Assembly (NCBI GenBank): GCA_947447665.1
Contig: CANFJX010000012.1
Location: forward strand, 1-64,000
Direction of reading: 5' to 3'
Source of the DNA: Bacteriovoracaceae bacterium
Lineage (GTDB): Bacteria > Bdellovibrionota > UBA1018
Length of the DNA stretch: 64,000 nt
Shown: positions 26,260 to 35,136 of the stretch, piece by piece
Layout of the letters: every line of letters begins with the position of its first letter
How positions within the stretch are numbered: position 1 is the first letter of the stretch
Notes under the pieces: generated by a model
Seen by the model: the letters and a program-made list of their open reading frames with translations, nothing else
Told to the model about the DNA's origin: nothing
Database searches by the model: none
Position numbers and translations under genes: made by a program

Positions 26260-27468
26260 ACGGAGAAGTCCTGATTTTCTCTCCTCAAATGACTCAATAA
26301 TTCTTAATAATTCGTTTCGTTTAGCAGGATTGGCCTCACCCACGACAGCCTGTTTGAGATCCGCGATTTGTAACTCAAGCGTCTCGATCTCGCCGCTCAG
26401 TGCCGCGCGTTTTTTTGCTGCGTAGCTCGTCGCAAGTGGGCTCAAAGACGAAACACGACCATCATTGAAACTCTCCAGCTCTTGCTCCAACAACAAGTCA
26501 GGTTCAAAGCCCTTTTTCAAAGGTTTGTGGCTCAACCGAGGTTTGGGTGGGTGAACGTTGGGCGCCGGCTCGGTCACCCAATCATGCATGGGATTCAGAG
26601 GGCTAACTACCCTTGGCTCAACCGGCTTTTGGGGCAACCGCTGCTCCCTGACCCTTGCATCGGCCAGGCGCCCCTCCGGTACGGGCGCTTCCACGCGCTC
26701 TGTTTTTCTCCGGTAATCGGGGCCTCCCACTGTAATCCAGTCGCACAACTGATGAAGCCGACTGACTACCCTGGGATGATATCGCTCCTCGAGTTCAGAT
26801 TCAGTCAGATTAGTCGTAACGAAGAGGGGACGCTTCACCGCCAATCGAGTGTCTAAGATCATATAGATCTTTTCCTCTCCCCAGTCCGTGCGCTTTTCGG
26901 CGCCTAAATCATCTAAAATTAAAATGTGGGCCTGACTTGAAACCATTCGTAGACGCTCATCGAAAGTATCGTCATCATACCCTCGGCGTAACAAGGCTAA
27001 CAAGCTGCTCACCGGTTGAAACGCGACGGTCATTGTTTTTGTTGAAAATCTCACCCCGAGATTCGCCGCGAGATGAGACTTTCCGCGCCCAGGAGGCCCG
27101 ATCAGCAAAATACCCTTACTATTGAAAAGCCATTGATTCATTGCCTCTGCGGCTTTTTTATTTTCAGGCTGGATATTAAAAGCTGTTGTTGGAGCATCAG
27201 TCGCCAATTGGGCAAACCCCAGTTCGCGCATGCTTCGTCGAGTTGAATCGTATTCGCTGAGTCGTACTTTCGAATCCTTTTCCTCTGCTGCTTTCTTCTT
27301 CAGCGCATCCTCGCACTCCGTATGTTCGATGGGCATCCAATAGCCTTTTGCCGGCGACGCTTTAAAAAAATGACGAATCGACTCCCAGTTCGGATTCTTT
27401 TCGTAAATTAATGCTTTATTACACCATTCACAAATGCCTTGCGGCTTAAGTGGCTTTTCTTCCATCAT
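26254..27468 (-). CDS. DnaC/IstB-like AAA+ ATPase with zinc-finger N-terminus and long C-terminal extension
   Basis: 404 residues. The AAA+ core has Walker A GPPGRGKS at 124-131, Walker B I-L-I-L-D-D-L-G-A-E at 182-191, and sensor region T-T-N-L-T. This is the DnaC/DnaI/IstB helicase-loader group. The N-terminus has C13-x2-C16 and a later H/C pair (around 49-52), suggesting zinc. Unlike typical loaders of about 250 residues, it continues about 150 more: a Pro-rich linker and a charged C-terminal coiled coil. It begins directly after the recQ stop (TAA-ATG), with GGAGG upstream, so it is co-transcribed with recQ. No transposase is nearby. It is probably a replication or repair helicase loader; evidence is fold-level only. 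Confidence 0.82.
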   Translation of the reverse strand: MMEEKPLKPQGICEWCNKALIYEKNPNWESIRHFFKASPAKGYWMPIEHTECEDALKKKAAEEKDSKVRLSEYDSTRRSMRELGFAQLATDAPTTAFNIQPENKKAAEAMNQWLFNSKGILLIGPPGRGKSHLAANLGVRFSTKTMTVAFQPVSSLLALLRRGYDDDTFDERLRMVSSQAHILILDDLGAEKRTDWGEEKIYMILDTRLAVKRPLFVTTNLTESELEERYHPRVVSRLHQLCDWITVGGPDYRRKTERVEAPVPEGRLADARVREQRLPQKPVEPRVVSPLNPMHDWVTEPAPNVHPPKPRLSHKPLKKGFEPDLLLEQELESFNDGRVSSLSPLATSYAAKKRAALSGEIETLELQIADLKQAVVGEANPAKRNELLRIIESFEERKSGLLRL

Positions 27469-29334
27469 TTAAACCGATCCTCCTCGCCTCTTCCTCAAAC
27501 GTTTCCCCTTCTTTTTCTTCTCCGAACGACCCGTCAGAGCCCCTAAAACTTTGAGGCCAGCGAGGTCCTCAGCCTTAGCTTTTCTGCCCAAACTCGTCAC
27601 GGAAACCGTTTTAAAGGGGATAGACTTTCCGTCTTTCTCGAAACTTTCCTGAGCAATCGTCACCCAACTCGCCTTGGCCAAAGTCTCCAAGATCTTCTCG
27701 ACCTCCGACCGCGTGATTGATGGCGAATTCTCCATAAGATCTTTATGAATTCTGCCTGAAGCTCTGCGATCTGAGACGGATAAAACAGCCATGATCTGAG
27801 CCACCCATCCTTGCTCAACCCGGGAGAGGACTCTTTGTCCATTAGGGTGTTGACTCGGCTCACAATCATCACAGACCCCGCACTTTGCACCCGAGTCTTT
27901 TTGATCACCAAAATATTTTACAAGTCCGAGCATTCGGCAAGTAGGAGATTGCGTAAATTGCGTCATCTGGAGCGCCATTTTTTCCTTATGTTGCTTTTGC
28001 TCTAAATAAGTTCTTTCCCAAGTCGCCACGCCTTTTGAAATATTTCCTTCGAAATCAATGTTAGCGCCCCGATGGATTCTGAGCTTCTCTAGGGATTTTT
28101 CAAAAACTTCATCTGTTTTAAATTGAGAAGCGACCTCATTTTTCACGAGTTCAATGGGCTTTTTATCTTCTGTGAGTTTCTCAAAAATTTTGCGTAAAAG
28201 AGCCACCTCGGGATAATCGCGCTCAAGAAAAAAACCGTGAGTTCTCTGATCGGCGTAGGAGTGCATCAAAACTGCCCGCGATGGCTGGGCATCTCTTCCC
28301 GCTCTCCCAATTTCCTGATAATAGCCCTCAATACTTCCGGGTAGGCCAGCGTGGATGACTGTCCTGATATTGGCTTTATCAATTCCCATTCCGAACGCAA
28401 CCGTAGCGACGATGACCTCGAAGTCTCCGCTCAAAAATAAGTGTTGGTTCTTCTCCCTCACCAGCGGCAACAGGCCAGCATGATAGATTCCAGTACGAAA
28501 CTCTGACTTGAGATCAGTATAGAGCTGCTCAGCCACTTTTCGCGTTGGAGCATAGATGATCGCAGGACGATCACTTTCTTTTTTTAGCAACGACTGAATC
28601 ATGGGCAAACGCGCCGAAGGTGGGGTGTCCATCAATTGAATTGCGATATTATTTCGCCGAAACCCGTGAATCGACCGAGTTTCATCCGTGAGGCGCAGCT
28701 GCTTACAAACGTCATCCTGAACCAACGGAGTTGCCGTAGCGGTCAATGCCACAATATTCGCCGGACGGAGGGCCTGCAAATGGTCTCCGAGAGAGCGGTA
28801 ATCCGGCCTAAAATCATGGCCCCACTGAGAGATACAATGGGCTTCATCGACGGCAACTAAGGTGGGTTTTTTTTTCTGGAGCATTCCCAAAAACCCTGGG
28901 ACCGAAAATCGCTCGGGAGCGATGAGGAGAAAATCTAAATTCCCCAAAAGATACTGCATGCAAACACTCCGAGACTCATCCCTAGTTCTCCCCGAATGTA
29001 TCCGGTCTGCCCGCAGACCCAGTTTCTTGAGCTTATCTACCTGATCCTCAATCAGCGCAAGCAGAGGGCTAATCACGAGTGTGACTCCACCGCGAGCGAG
29101 TCCAGGGAGTTGATAGCACAAAGATTTTCCAGCACCGGTAGGCATCACCAAAAGAACGTCTTTACCGAGCCCGACATTGAGGCAAACCTCTTCTTGGTGA
29201 TTTCGGAACGACTGAAAACCAAACCGAGACCTCAAAAGGGAGTGAAGCACCCCGGATACCTGCTCCCGTGGGGACAACTGGCGAGCGGTTTTGGAGAAAT
29301 CTGATGAGGGTTCCGCGGTTGGCATCCCACCCAT
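27469..29334 (-). CDS. recQ: ATP-dependent DNA helicase RecQ
   Basis: 621 residues. Superfamily-2 helicase motifs include P-T-G-A-G-K-S at 65-71, DEAH at 163-166, S/T-A-T-A-T-P, and Q-E-I-G-R-A-G-R-D. The RecQ zinc site C-R-M-L...C-G-V-C-D-D-C follows, then a winged-helix region. The HRDC domain is not seen; instead the protein ends in a very basic Lys/Arg/Gly tail. RecQ unwinds DNA at stalled forks and in recombination, often with RecJ (590-2380). ATG at 29325 is an alternative start nine bases in. Co-transcribed with the DnaC-like gene. Confidence 0.95.
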   Translation of the reverse strand: MGGMPTAEPSSDFSKTARQLSPREQVSGVLHSLLRSRFGFQSFRNHQEEVCLNVGLGKDVLLVMPTGAGKSLCYQLPGLARGGVTLVISPLLALIEDQVDKLKKLGLRADRIHSGRTRDESRSVCMQYLLGNLDFLLIAPERFSVPGFLGMLQKKKPTLVAVDEAHCISQWGHDFRPDYRSLGDHLQALRPANIVALTATATPLVQDDVCKQLRLTDETRSIHGFRRNNIAIQLMDTPPSARLPMIQSLLKKESDRPAIIYAPTRKVAEQLYTDLKSEFRTGIYHAGLLPLVREKNQHLFLSGDFEVIVATVAFGMGIDKANIRTVIHAGLPGSIEGYYQEIGRAGRDAQPSRAVLMHSYADQRTHGFFLERDYPEVALLRKIFEKLTEDKKPIELVKNEVASQFKTDEVFEKSLEKLRIHRGANIDFEGNISKGVATWERTYLEQKQHKEKMALQMTQFTQSPTCRMLGLVKYFGDQKDSGAKCGVCDDCEPSQHPNGQRVLSRVEQGWVAQIMAVLSVSDRRASGRIHKDLMENSPSITRSEVEKILETLAKASWVTIAQESFEKDGKSIPFKTVSVTSLGRKAKAEDLAGLKVLGALTGRSEKKKKGKRLRKRRGGSV

Positions 29335-29453
29335 TTACCATTCATTCGCGAGATAGGTCAGAGAAAGTTAACTGCCGCGTTTTTTCGCCCAGGTTCCTGA
29401 GTCCAATCGCGGCCCCGACACAAGAGCAGTGCATCATTGCCGGGATCAGGGGA

Positions 29454-30695
29454 ATGCTTTATAAAGCTCCCATGGCTTTTCATCCCCCGCGAGGCATTGC
29501 GCCCGAGCTCTTGATTTCTCAGGTTAGAAATACGGCCCCCTACCTTTTTGGGCAAGAGGGAGCCTCTCCCCTTTTGAGCTCTTCAGAGCCGGCTCAGTTT
29601 GTGCGGGACTGCGCAGGCCGCTTAGAAACCTGGCAGTCGGGAGCACATTTGGAGCCTCCATCCAGAGCAGCTGCGGATTTTACATCGACTTTAACTCATT
29701 TCGAGTACTTTAAACTTTGCCTCTCCTCTCACTACCTGAGCTGCGCGACGCCTGTACCCACGGATGTAGATCACCAAATCCGATTTAAACTCTGGCACGA
29801 ACAGCTTCCTCTAGAAACCAGTCTCCAGATGACTGACTTGGCCCTGCAAAGCCGCGGTTGGGATTTCCGAGAAATTTCCAAACGTTTCCTCATGGGTGCA
29901 CCTTCGAGTCCCTGGGCCACAGAAGTCCTGTCGGGACACCAAGGAGAGTGGTTTACCGTGGCTTGTGCGAGTTACGGCGCGTTGACGCGCTCAACTGATT
30001 CAGCCGCAATCCAGAAGCGCCAGGAAGTCCTTGAACAAATCACTCACGAAATTCATCGGCACTCTGAAATTTTCGCATCTCTCTGGAATGCCCAGGACGG
30101 CCTCGGCTGCCTCAGAGCGAGCGCACTGATCGCTCACAACTTAGGGGATCTCGATCGGGTCATGGACCTCTGGGAACTCTCGTCTGTCGATCCGCTTCGC
30201 CTCCAGTTTTACCAGCTGACATCAAAACCTCTCGACTCCCTGAACAAGCTCAGATATCGGGGGCGGCTCTGGGTGGCCGGAGAACTCTACAAGTCTGAAA
30301 TCTTGGGTAGCTCCATGGCTCTCGAGAACCATCGGCACTTTGCGCTGAGAAAACCCAGGGGTCTTCGCCAGCGCCCAGAATTCCTCATCCCACTGGGACC
30401 ATTTTTCGATTCATGGGGGCAGACAGCCGCTCAATCTCTAGCTGAGCAGGCCCAAGAGGTTTTAGATGCATTAACTCATGGCTGGAGTCGCCTACCACAA
30501 ACGGTTGGGTACGGACGAGCCCTGTGCGGCATGCTCCACGAGAACCCGAAACTCCGAGATGCACATCCAGGATTGACTGAAATTTTTAAAACCAAAAAAA
30601 ATCGGAAATTGCTCGAAACATCCCAAGAAGCGTTCGAGTCTCAGTGGAACGGAGAAGCTCTTAAAAAAATGGAAGTCATCCCAAGTCAACTGTAG
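29454..30695 (+). CDS. Protein of unknown function
   Basis: 413 residues from the ATG at 29454 with AGGGGA directly upstream; ATG 29472 is an alternative. A longer frame to 29268 overlaps the recQ N-terminus and looks spurious. No signal peptide is obvious. The protein is mostly helical, with many Trp, His and Leu residues; I recognise no catalytic motif. It is divergent from recQ and ends 13 bases before the convergent transporter gene. Confidence 0.6.
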   Translation: MLYKAPMAFHPPRGIAPELLISQVRNTAPYLFGQEGASPLLSSSEPAQFVRDCAGRLETWQSGAHLEPPSRAAADFTSTLTHFEYFKLCLSSHYLSCATPVPTDVDHQIRFKLWHEQLPLETSLQMTDLALQSRGWDFREISKRFLMGAPSSPWATEVLSGHQGEWFTVACASYGALTRSTDSAAIQKRQEVLEQITHEIHRHSEIFASLWNAQDGLGCLRASALIAHNLGDLDRVMDLWELSSVDPLRLQFYQLTSKPLDSLNKLRYRGRLWVAGELYKSEILGSSMALENHRHFALRKPRGLRQRPEFLIPLGPFFDSWGQTAAQSLAEQAQEVLDALTHGWSRLPQTVGYGRALCGMLHENPKLRDAHPGLTEIFKTKKNRKLLETSQEAFESQWNGEALKKMEVIPSQL

Positions 30696-30712
30696 TTGAG
30701 CCCTAGGCTCAA
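30696..30712. repeat. Inverted repeat between convergent genes
   Basis: TTGAGCC-CTA-GGCTCAA is a 7-base-pair stem with a three-base loop just after the stop of the plus-strand gene and overlapping the stop of the minus-strand gene. The position suits a two-way terminator, but there is no T-run on either side. Confidence 0.35.
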
Positions 30713-32076
30713 GCCGAGATCGGCTCTTCTCGCGTGAACACAAAAAACATTGCACCGATCAGCGCAGAGCTGACGAAGAAAATAAATCCCCCGTCCCATC
30801 CCCAGTGATCGACCACCCAACCCGTGCCGATGCCCGAGACGATGCTTCCCATGTATCCAAAGAGCCCCGTAAATCCGGTGGCCGATGCCGCAGACTCTTT
30901 TCCGCCCAAATCAGCCGCCGCCACTCCGACGAGCATCTGCGGGCCATAGACAAGAAAACCGACAGCACTCAATGCCGCGGCATCTAAAATCGGGTAGCCT
31001 GCAGGAATCGTCCAAAACTCCAAAATAACAAATGCAAGCAACACCATGTAAATCACGTTTACCCAGGCCCGCCTGCCTTGAAACACCCGGTCCGAGAGCC
31101 AACCAGCCCCGAGAGCCCCAGCAATTCCAACAAACTCAAACCCTGCAGCTTTGAGCGTGGCACCACCAATACTGGAGTGCTTAACATCAACTAAGAAGGT
31201 CGGGGCCCAATCCATTGCACCAAATCGAACCAAGTAGACGAAAAAATTTGCGAGCGACAAAAACCAGATTTTCCGATTCTGAATCACCAGGCGAAATGAG
31301 GTTTTCGACTTCCCTGATCCTGCAAGGGGCAGATCATTGCGGTACTTCTCAATCGGCGGAAGGCCTAACGACTCGGGGGTGTCTCGTAATCGCTCTAGTA
31401 AAAAAAATGAGGTGACCAGTGCAATTAAGGAAGGAATAAAAAAGCTCCACCTCCATCCCCAATTTTCAGTCAAATACCCACCAAGAATCAAAATCAGGCC
31501 TCCGCCAATTTGGTGAGCCGTATTCCAAATTCCCCAGTACGTTCCTCTCTCATTTTGACTATACCAATGAGTCAAAAGACGGGCACATGGAGGCCAGCCC
31601 ATACCCTGAAACCATCCGTTCAAAGCCCAAAAAAATCCAAGCATCACCAAGGAAGAGCTCATGCCAAAGAAAATATTAGTCAAAGCAGACAGGACCAATC
31701 CAATAGCCATGAAATATCGAGGATTGGCTCGATCTCCTATCACTCCATTCACCATTTTACTGATGCCATAAGTCAAATAAAGACAGGACCAGATCGAACC
31801 GATTTGAGTTTTAGAATAACCCAGATCTCGGATCATGGCGGGAGTAGCAGCTGAAAGATTCTTGCGACAAAAATAAAAAATAGCATACCCAACGAACATC
31901 CCGACCATGGTTCGGGTGCGCCAATAGGAGTAGCTCTTTTTAATATCTGAAGGATGAGTGAGTGGTTCGGCCAACGGAGGTTGGGCTTTAAGGAACGAAA
32001 AGTCCCCAAAGACCCCAGTCCATGAAGGCACGGAGGACGTACTCGCTACTGAATCTGACTGAGTCATAGTTTCCAT
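30709..32076 (-). CDS. Organophosphate:phosphate antiporter family (GlpT/UhpT-like) MFS transporter
   Basis: 455 residues with about 12 membrane helices after a roughly 55-residue N-terminal leader. The OPA signatures are clear: G-Y-A-I-F-Y-F-C-R-K-N-L-S, N-G-W-F-Q-G-M-G-W-P-P-C-A-R, and W-G-I-W-N-T-A-H-Q-I-G-G. Members exchange phosphate for sugar phosphates or glycerol-3-phosphate across the inner membrane. The substrate cannot be told. AAAGG lies six bases before the ATG. It follows uvrC by 48 bases on the same strand. Confidence 0.88.
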   Translation of the reverse strand: METMTQSDSVASTSSVPSWTGVFGDFSFLKAQPPLAEPLTHPSDIKKSYSYWRTRTMVGMFVGYAIFYFCRKNLSAATPAMIRDLGYSKTQIGSIWSCLYLTYGISKMVNGVIGDRANPRYFMAIGLVLSALTNIFFGMSSSLVMLGFFWALNGWFQGMGWPPCARLLTHWYSQNERGTYWGIWNTAHQIGGGLILILGGYLTENWGWRWSFFIPSLIALVTSFFLLERLRDTPESLGLPPIEKYRNDLPLAGSGKSKTSFRLVIQNRKIWFLSLANFFVYLVRFGAMDWAPTFLVDVKHSSIGGATLKAAGFEFVGIAGALGAGWLSDRVFQGRRAWVNVIYMVLLAFVILEFWTIPAGYPILDAAALSAVGFLVYGPQMLVGVAAADLGGKESAASATGFTGLFGYMGSIVSGIGTGWVVDHWGWDGGFIFFVSSALIGAMFFVFTREEPISA

Positions 32077-32124
32077 TTTGAACCTTTGTCTTATTTCTGA
32101 ATCGCTCGGCTGTCAATCTTCAGC

Positions 32125-33876
32125 TCAACTCTTCTCCTTGAAAGTCCGTTTCGAACGGAGAAGGCGGTGGTAGCTCACAGCAAAACGGTGGGCCTCATCT
32201 CGAACATGAGTCAGCAATTTGAATGCTGCAGTCGTAGGGTACAACGAGACTGGATTCTTACGATTTGGAATAAAAATCCGCTCAAACGACGATTTCACCT
32301 CAACTGCTTGAAAATTACCTTCCACCCGAGCCTTGGCTAGGCCCACGACACCAATACCTTGGACCGAAAGCTCGTCTAAAACCGCAACCGCCTGCGAAAG
32401 CTGTCCCTTTCCTCCATCGACGACCACAAGATCCGGCAAATCCTCCTCGGACCTTGCAAATCGACGGCCCAACACTTCCTTCATCATCGCAAAATCATTA
32501 GAACCTTCGACCGTCTTGATCTTGTAGCGGCGGTAGAGATTTTTGTCGGGGGCTCCATCGATAAAGACCACCCGGGATGCAACCGCGTCTTGCCCCTGGA
32601 TATTAGAAATATCATAGCACTCGATTCTGTGCGGAAGCTTAGGCAACTGGAGCTTCTCTTGGACTTCTTCTAGGGCCTGGAGACCATGCCCCTTGACCTT
32701 CTTCTGGTTTTGCTCAAGGGCATGAAGGGCATTCGTTCGAGCCACATTAAGAAGCTGCTGATCGACGGGAGACTCTGCTACCCGGAGTCGAATCCCTGTG
32801 GTCTTTTCCAAAAGCTCCACATCACCTGGAACCTCCGACACTAAAACATCCTCAGATGCCAACTCGGCCATTAACATCGACTCGGGCTCGAGTTCCGCTT
32901 TTTTCTCCACCTCAAGGCGACTGAGATAATATTGCGAGAGAAAATTAAAGAGTAGCTCGGAATCGGGCTGAGATTCGTCAGTATTCTGAAGATGATAATG
33001 TTGCACTGAAACCAACCGTCCACCCCTCACTCTCAGAATCGTTCCGTGCGCGTCCAACTCCTTGCGAGCGAGGCCGATGACATCTCGACTTCGCTGCGAG
33101 CCAGCCTCAATCACTCCCTGAGTCTGGGTGACGACCTCTAGATTCTGAATTTGATCGCGATAGGCAGCTGCCTCCTCAAACTCCTCTCGTTCGGCAGCAT
33201 CACACATTCCTCGCTTAAGTGACTCCACCAACTCTTGAGACTTTCCTTCAAGAACGCTCACTACGGACTGAATCGACTCATGATAAGTCGGCGAGTCCAC
33301 CTTCCCCACGCAACCCCCGGTGCATTTGTTCATCTGATACAAAATACAAGGCCTCGTTCGGTGTCTAAACGTATTATCGGAGCAATCCCTCAGGCGAAAA
33401 GTCTCATTCAGGAGCTGCAAGACTTCTCTAGCAGACCAAGCCGATGGGAACGGACCGAAGTAACGAGCTCCGTCGCGATAAACCTTCCGTGTCCACTCAA
33501 TTCGAGGGAAAGGCTGATTCACTTGAATTTTTAGGTACGGATAAGCTTTGTCATCCTTCAGCCTGACGTTAAACTTAGGCTTGTACTTTTTAATTAGGGT
33601 CGCCTCTAGAATGAGAGCCTCAGCCTCGGTCTCCGTCAAGATCACATCAAAGTGGTGAATCCGAGTTACAAGGATCTCAATTCGGGGAATTTCGTGAACG
33701 GCCGACTGGAAGTAGGTGACCAAACGATTTTTTAAATTTTTGGCTTTACCTACGTAGAGTACGCCGTCGGAGGGATCTTTCATCAAATACACGCCCGGTG
33801 TCGTCTGAGCAGCTCGAGCTTGGAGCAAAAGATCGCGTCGGGGCGGGTGAATTAGTTTCGGAGCTTGATTTTCCAT
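32125..33876 (-). CDS. uvrC: UvrABC excinuclease subunit C, lacking the C-terminal HhH domain
   Basis: 583 residues from the ATG at 33876. It contains the GIY-YIG nuclease (T-P-G-V-Y-L-M and L-Y-V-G-K-A-K-N-L-K-N-R-L), a cysteine-rich segment (R-P-C-I-L-Y-Q-M-N-K-C-x-G-G-C), a UVR-like helical pair, and the RNase-H-like nuclease domain (Y-D-I-S-N-I-Q-G and V-V-V-D-G-G-K-G-Q-L). It stops right after R-D-E-A-H-R-F-A-V-S-Y-H-R plus about 12 residues, so the usual C-terminal helix-hairpin-helix pair is missing. Reading past the stop in other frames gives nothing HhH-like, and only 48 bases remain before the next gene. UvrC makes both cuts in nucleotide excision repair. Confidence 0.93.
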   Translation of the reverse strand: MENQAPKLIHPPRRDLLLQARAAQTTPGVYLMKDPSDGVLYVGKAKNLKNRLVTYFQSAVHEIPRIEILVTRIHHFDVILTETEAEALILEATLIKKYKPKFNVRLKDDKAYPYLKIQVNQPFPRIEWTRKVYRDGARYFGPFPSAWSAREVLQLLNETFRLRDCSDNTFRHRTRPCILYQMNKCTGGCVGKVDSPTYHESIQSVVSVLEGKSQELVESLKRGMCDAAEREEFEEAAAYRDQIQNLEVVTQTQGVIEAGSQRSRDVIGLARKELDAHGTILRVRGGRLVSVQHYHLQNTDESQPDSELLFNFLSQYYLSRLEVEKKAELEPESMLMAELASEDVLVSEVPGDVELLEKTTGIRLRVAESPVDQQLLNVARTNALHALEQNQKKVKGHGLQALEEVQEKLQLPKLPHRIECYDISNIQGQDAVASRVVFIDGAPDKNLYRRYKIKTVEGSNDFAMMKEVLGRRFARSEEDLPDLVVVDGGKGQLSQAVAVLDELSVQGIGVVGLAKARVEGNFQAVEVKSSFERIFIPNRKNPVSLYPTTAAFKLLTHVRDEAHRFAVSYHRLLRSKRTFKEKS

Positions 33877-33926
33877 CGCAGACACTATAACCACAGGTGA
33901 GACGATTTTTTTAAGGAGATTATTTC

Positions 33927-34367
33927 ATGGCCCGGACTTCAGCAGTAGCCAGCGAGGCTTTGTCTTATTGCACCAGCTGTAAAATGGATTTGAATCACGT
34001 GATTGTTGCAATGAAAGGCGACAAAATCGCTAAGGTTCAATGCCTCACCTGCAAGAAGGAACACGTCTATCGAGTCCCCAAAGGAGCTTTAGAGCCTCAA
34101 GTAGCCAAAGCAAGCAAGGCAAAAAAGAGCGCCGAAGAGACCGAAAGCCACTCGATTGAAATCGAATGGGAAAAGTTGATGTCCTCGCACAAGGACATCC
34201 CCCTAAAGCCTTACACGACCCGCGGTCATTTTGGACTGGGAGACAAGCTGAATCACCCGACTTTCGGTGATGGGATTGTGGGCAAACTCATTTATCCGAA
34301 CAAACTTGAAGTTATTTTTCGGCACGACGTAAAAGTCCTGATCCACGCAGGAACCGCTCAGACTTAA
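33927..34367 (+). CDS. Conserved-looking zinc-ribbon protein with C-terminal beta domain, function unknown
   Basis: 146 residues with a near-perfect AAGGAGA site seven bases before the ATG. Residues about 14-45 form a zinc ribbon (Y-C-T-S-C-K ... Q-C-L-T-C-K-K). A Lys/Glu/Ala linker leads to a C-terminal beta-rich domain (G-D-K-L-N-H-P-T-F-G-D-G-I-V and L-E-V-I-F), a pattern seen in small CarD- or Tudor-like modules that bind proteins or nucleic acid. Exact role unknown. It is divergent from uvrC with only a 50-base gap and begins a plus-strand run. Confidence 0.72.
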   Translation: MARTSAVASEALSYCTSCKMDLNHVIVAMKGDKIAKVQCLTCKKEHVYRVPKGALEPQVAKASKAKKSAEETESHSIEIEWEKLMSSHKDIPLKPYTTRGHFGLGDKLNHPTFGDGIVGKLIYPNKLEVIFRHDVKVLIHAGTAQT

Positions 34368-34382
34368 GAACTGGGATCGTTG

Positions 34383-35009
34383 ATGAATTTCAACCACTGG
34401 TTCAGTACCACCGCGATCATTTTTCTATTTGCTTGCTCGAGCGCGCCTAAAAATCCCGCTCTTGAGCTATCTGCCTTCGAGGGAAAGAAAGTGGCTCTCG
34501 TGGAGATTGACGCTGAACCCACCGCACGCTCCGTCGTTGAAGTGGCTTTAGTCAATCAATTGGTTCAGAGGGGAACTTTCTTTCTCATCCCAAAAAAAGA
34601 GGTCGAAGAAGTAAGGACCTCTCCTAATCAAGACCCCACTGACTGGCGAGGGATTGCCAAACAAGCCCATGCCGACATCGCCCTCCGTGCGTTCGTCCGA
34701 AAGTTCGAAACAACGGCACAGGATGGCTATGCAAAGGAAATAGTGACGGACTCTCAATACGCCGAGGAACAGGGATCCGACGGAAAGATTGAGAGGCTCA
34801 CGCCCGTCAAAACTCTTTCTGGAGAAGTGCAGGTTGAACTTCAGTGGACAGACCTAGACAAAAACGAAACCAAGAACGGCATAGCAGAGGCTAAAAAATC
34901 CACCGAAGAAAAGGCGCAGAAGTCTGCGATCCATCTCCCGCCACGGCTCCGTTTTTTAGAGAGCATTACCAACCAAGCTTTCAGTAAATTCTTCGATCAA
35001 TATCGCTAG
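34383..35009 (+). CDS. Lipoprotein, possibly CsgG-like
   Basis: 208 residues from the ATG at 34383; a TTG lies immediately upstream. A lipoprotein signal with F-L-F-A-C ends at about residue 18. The mature part starts G-K-K-V-A-L-V-E-I-D with alternating beta and helix (V-V-E-V-A-L-V-N-Q-L and D-W-R-G-I-A-K-Q-A-H-A-D-I-A-L), which resembles the CsgG-type periplasmic fold of some outer-membrane lipoproteins. The similarity is by eye and weak. It starts 15 bases after the zinc-ribbon gene. Confidence 0.65.
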   Translation: MNFNHWFSTTAIIFLFACSSAPKNPALELSAFEGKKVALVEIDAEPTARSVVEVALVNQLVQRGTFFLIPKKEVEEVRTSPNQDPTDWRGIAKQAHADIALRAFVRKFETTAQDGYAKEIVTDSQYAEEQGSDGKIERLTPVKTLSGEVQVELQWTDLDKNETKNGIAEAKKSTEEKAQKSAIHLPPRLRFLESITNQAFSKFFDQYR

Positions 35010-35086
35010 TCCATGTATTAAGATAGTCATTTTAAACGGCAGTCCCCAAGATTCCTGAGCTAATTTCTTAATTCAATTTTTATTTC

Positions 35087-35115
35087 TTGACTCCAATCGT
35101 CCCGTCTTCTACTCA
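35087..35115 (+). promoter_or_regulatory. Possible promoter for the phospholipase D gene
   Basis: TTGACT (35087-35092) is a good -35, and TACTCA (35110-35115) is 17 bases further on but a weak -10. It lies 22 bases before the ATG at 35137 in a 127-base gap that would need a promoter. Confidence 0.3.
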
Positions 35116-35136
35116 TCAAATCCCAAGAGGTGTGTG

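Noticed and set aside
26254-27468. IstB-type helper of an IS21 element
   Set aside because: No istA-like transposase, terminal repeats or target duplication around it; it is coupled to recQ.
29268-29453. N-terminal extension of the 29454 gene
   Set aside because: It would overlap the recQ N-terminus and reads like non-coding composition; a later ATG has a ribosome-like site.
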